From the NCBI GenBank assembly GCA_964387685.1, contig CAYLXK010000002.1:248001-312000 (forward strand): a DNA stretch of 64,000 bases, in the 5' to 3' direction. Made by a program: the position numbers and the translations under genes. Below are positions 63,264 to 64,000 of this stretch, one piece after another; the first letter of the stretch is position 1; each line of letters begins with the position of its first letter. Source of the stretch: Bryobacter sp964387685 (GTDB taxonomy: Bacteria; Acidobacteriota; Terriglobia; Bryobacterales; Bryobacteraceae). Under the pieces are notes generated by a model. That model saw only the letters and a list, made by a program, of their open reading frames with translations. It did no database searches and was not told the DNA's origin.

Positions 63264-63281
63264 GTTCTATACCCGAACCTT

Positions 63282-64000
63282 ATGCAGGTACTTGAAGTCG
63301 AAGTCGCGCAGGATCACATCGACGGATTGTCACGTGCCAAGAAGCCGATCCTCGGCTTGGCGGAGCTGATCTGGAATAGCGTCGATGCGGACGCCACGCA
63401 AGTCACGGTTCGGCTCAACCGGAACAGCATGAATGGTCTCGACGCAATCCATGTGATCGACAACGGTCTGGGTATCACGATGGCGGATGCGAAAGCGGGC
63501 TTCGGTCACTTGGGCGGTTCCTGGAAGAAGCTTGATCGACAGTCGCGCCGAGAAAAGCGCATCCTGCACGGCAAGCAAGGCCAGGGACGATACAGGGCGT
63601 ACTCGCTCTGCGAGAAGGCAGAGTGGCAAAGCGTCTACCTCGCCAACGGAGCGCTCCACGAGTTCACGATCACGGGGACCACGCAAAACAAGCGCCGCTT
63701 CACGATTTCCGACGAGACGCCAACCACCAAGGGCGAGACGGGCACGACGGTAACTCTGTCGAGCATCATTCCGCAGCAAGGCTCGCTCGACGCTGATCGC
63801 GCGGTGACCGAGCTGAACCGCATCCTTGCTATCTACTTGAAGCAGTATCCGCAGGTCAGGATTTCTTACGACGGCACCGCCGTTGATCCGTCAGCGCTGG
63901 AAGACCGGAGGACGAACTATGAGCTTCCCGACTTCACGACCGAGGACGGGACCACCTATCGGGCAACACTGACCATCATCGAATGGAAGATAGAGATCGA
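63282..64000 (+). CDS. GHKL (Hsp90/MORC-like) ATPase, cut by the window end
   Basis: A frame open to the end of the window gives the first 239 residues. The Bergerat ATP-binding motifs are clear: N-box 'GLAELIWNSVDADAT' with Glu, Asn and Asp, G1 box 'HVIDNGLGIT', and the G2-like 'ILHGKQGQGRYRAYSL'. The layout matches stand-alone GHKL ATPases of the Hsp90/MutL/MORC kind rather than sensor kinases. Such genes are common in defence regions, where they pair with nucleases or other effectors encoded downstream; that part lies outside the window. The ribosome binding site is weak. Confidence 0.85.
   Translation, partial: MQVLEVEVAQDHIDGLSRAKKPILGLAELIWNSVDADATQVTVRLNRNSMNGLDAIHVIDNGLGITMADAKAGFGHLGGSWKKLDRQSRREKRILHGKQGQGRYRAYSLCEKAEWQSVYLANGALHEFTITGTTQNKRRFTISDETPTTKGETGTTVTLSSIIPQQGSLDADRAVTELNRILAIYLKQYPQVRISYDGTAVDPSALEDRRTNYELPDFTTEDGTTYRATLTIIEWKIEI

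Larger units (their letters stand above)
62742..63281. other. Divergent control region of conjugation operon and GHKL gene
   Basis: About 540 bases between divergent genes. It holds the inverted repeat described above and a TATAAT box before the GHKL gene. Short frames have no ribosome binding site. I find no clear promoter for the conjugation operon on the minus strand, and no tRNA or attachment site. Confidence 0.45.

Noticed and set aside
1..64000. tRNA, rRNA, insertion-sequence ends or riboswitches
   Set aside because: I looked for the conserved tRNA T-loop, transposase motifs and long inverted repeats and found none that I could support by eye.

Overview
The window is high-GC bacterial DNA with almost no RNA-gene or chromosomal housekeeping content. 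It looks like part of a large conjugative element (plasmid or ICE) that carries a defence island. The PRTRC gene set, the VirB/Trb-type secretion genes and the GC-rich codon use fit a soil bacterium, for example an acidobacterium or a proteobacterium. The taxonomic guess is weak and rests on gene content only.

Left part (1-22960): a defence region. A plus-strand gene for a J-domain-like protein (276-1748) meets, tail to tail, a tight minus-strand operon of seven genes (19189 down to 2064). The operon encodes a YprA/DruE-type helicase with a DUF1998 region and a Vsr-like nuclease tail, a DrmD-like SNF2 helicase, a DrmMI-like adenine methylase, and four uncharacterised proteins, one of which may have a phospholipase-D-like N-terminus. 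This mixes DISARM and Druantia features and resembles what has recently been called ARMADA. A separate plus-strand SF2 helicase (19997-22960) ends against the next operon.

Middle part (22944-33906): one long minus-strand operon that starts with a SNF2-type helicase and a Gp157-like protein. It continues through a CPBP membrane protease, a Ycf46-like AAA+ ATPase whose Walker B precedes its Walker A, DUF1257 and DUF2997 proteins, a radical-SAM activase-like protein and a DUF3150-like protein. It ends with PRTRC proteins E, C, F, B and the ThiF/E1-like protein. PRTRC A (the JAB-type protein) is not seen. Next comes a two-gene cassette (34423-37234) with its own clear promoter: a large P-loop GTPase-like protein with an integrase-arm-like N-terminus, and a small partner.

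Replication and recombination part (37652-46894): a DUF6094 methyltransferase, SSB, an HD-domain protein, an archaeo-eukaryotic-type primase, a Rad52-type annealing protein, a frameshifted DUF4265 gene, a replication-relaxation protein, and a strand-asymmetric C-rich gap that could be an origin or transfer region.

Right part (46899-62741): a type IV secretion/conjugation operon read leftward: VirB2-like pilin, membrane proteins (one a fused double pilin-like protein), VirB3, VirB4, two TrbJ-like proteins, VirB6, VirB8, VirB9 and VirD4. No VirB10, VirB11 or relaxase is recognised in the window. Between VirB8 and VirB9 lies the most striking gene, an 880-residue protein with a series of motifs, in the right order, of the two-barrel RNA polymerases (eukaryotic RdRP/QDE-1 and YonO type), including a DYDFD catalytic triad. 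A polymerase inside a conjugation operon could transcribe or prime transferred single-stranded DNA; that role is inference. At the right edge a GHKL-type ATPase gene runs off the window.
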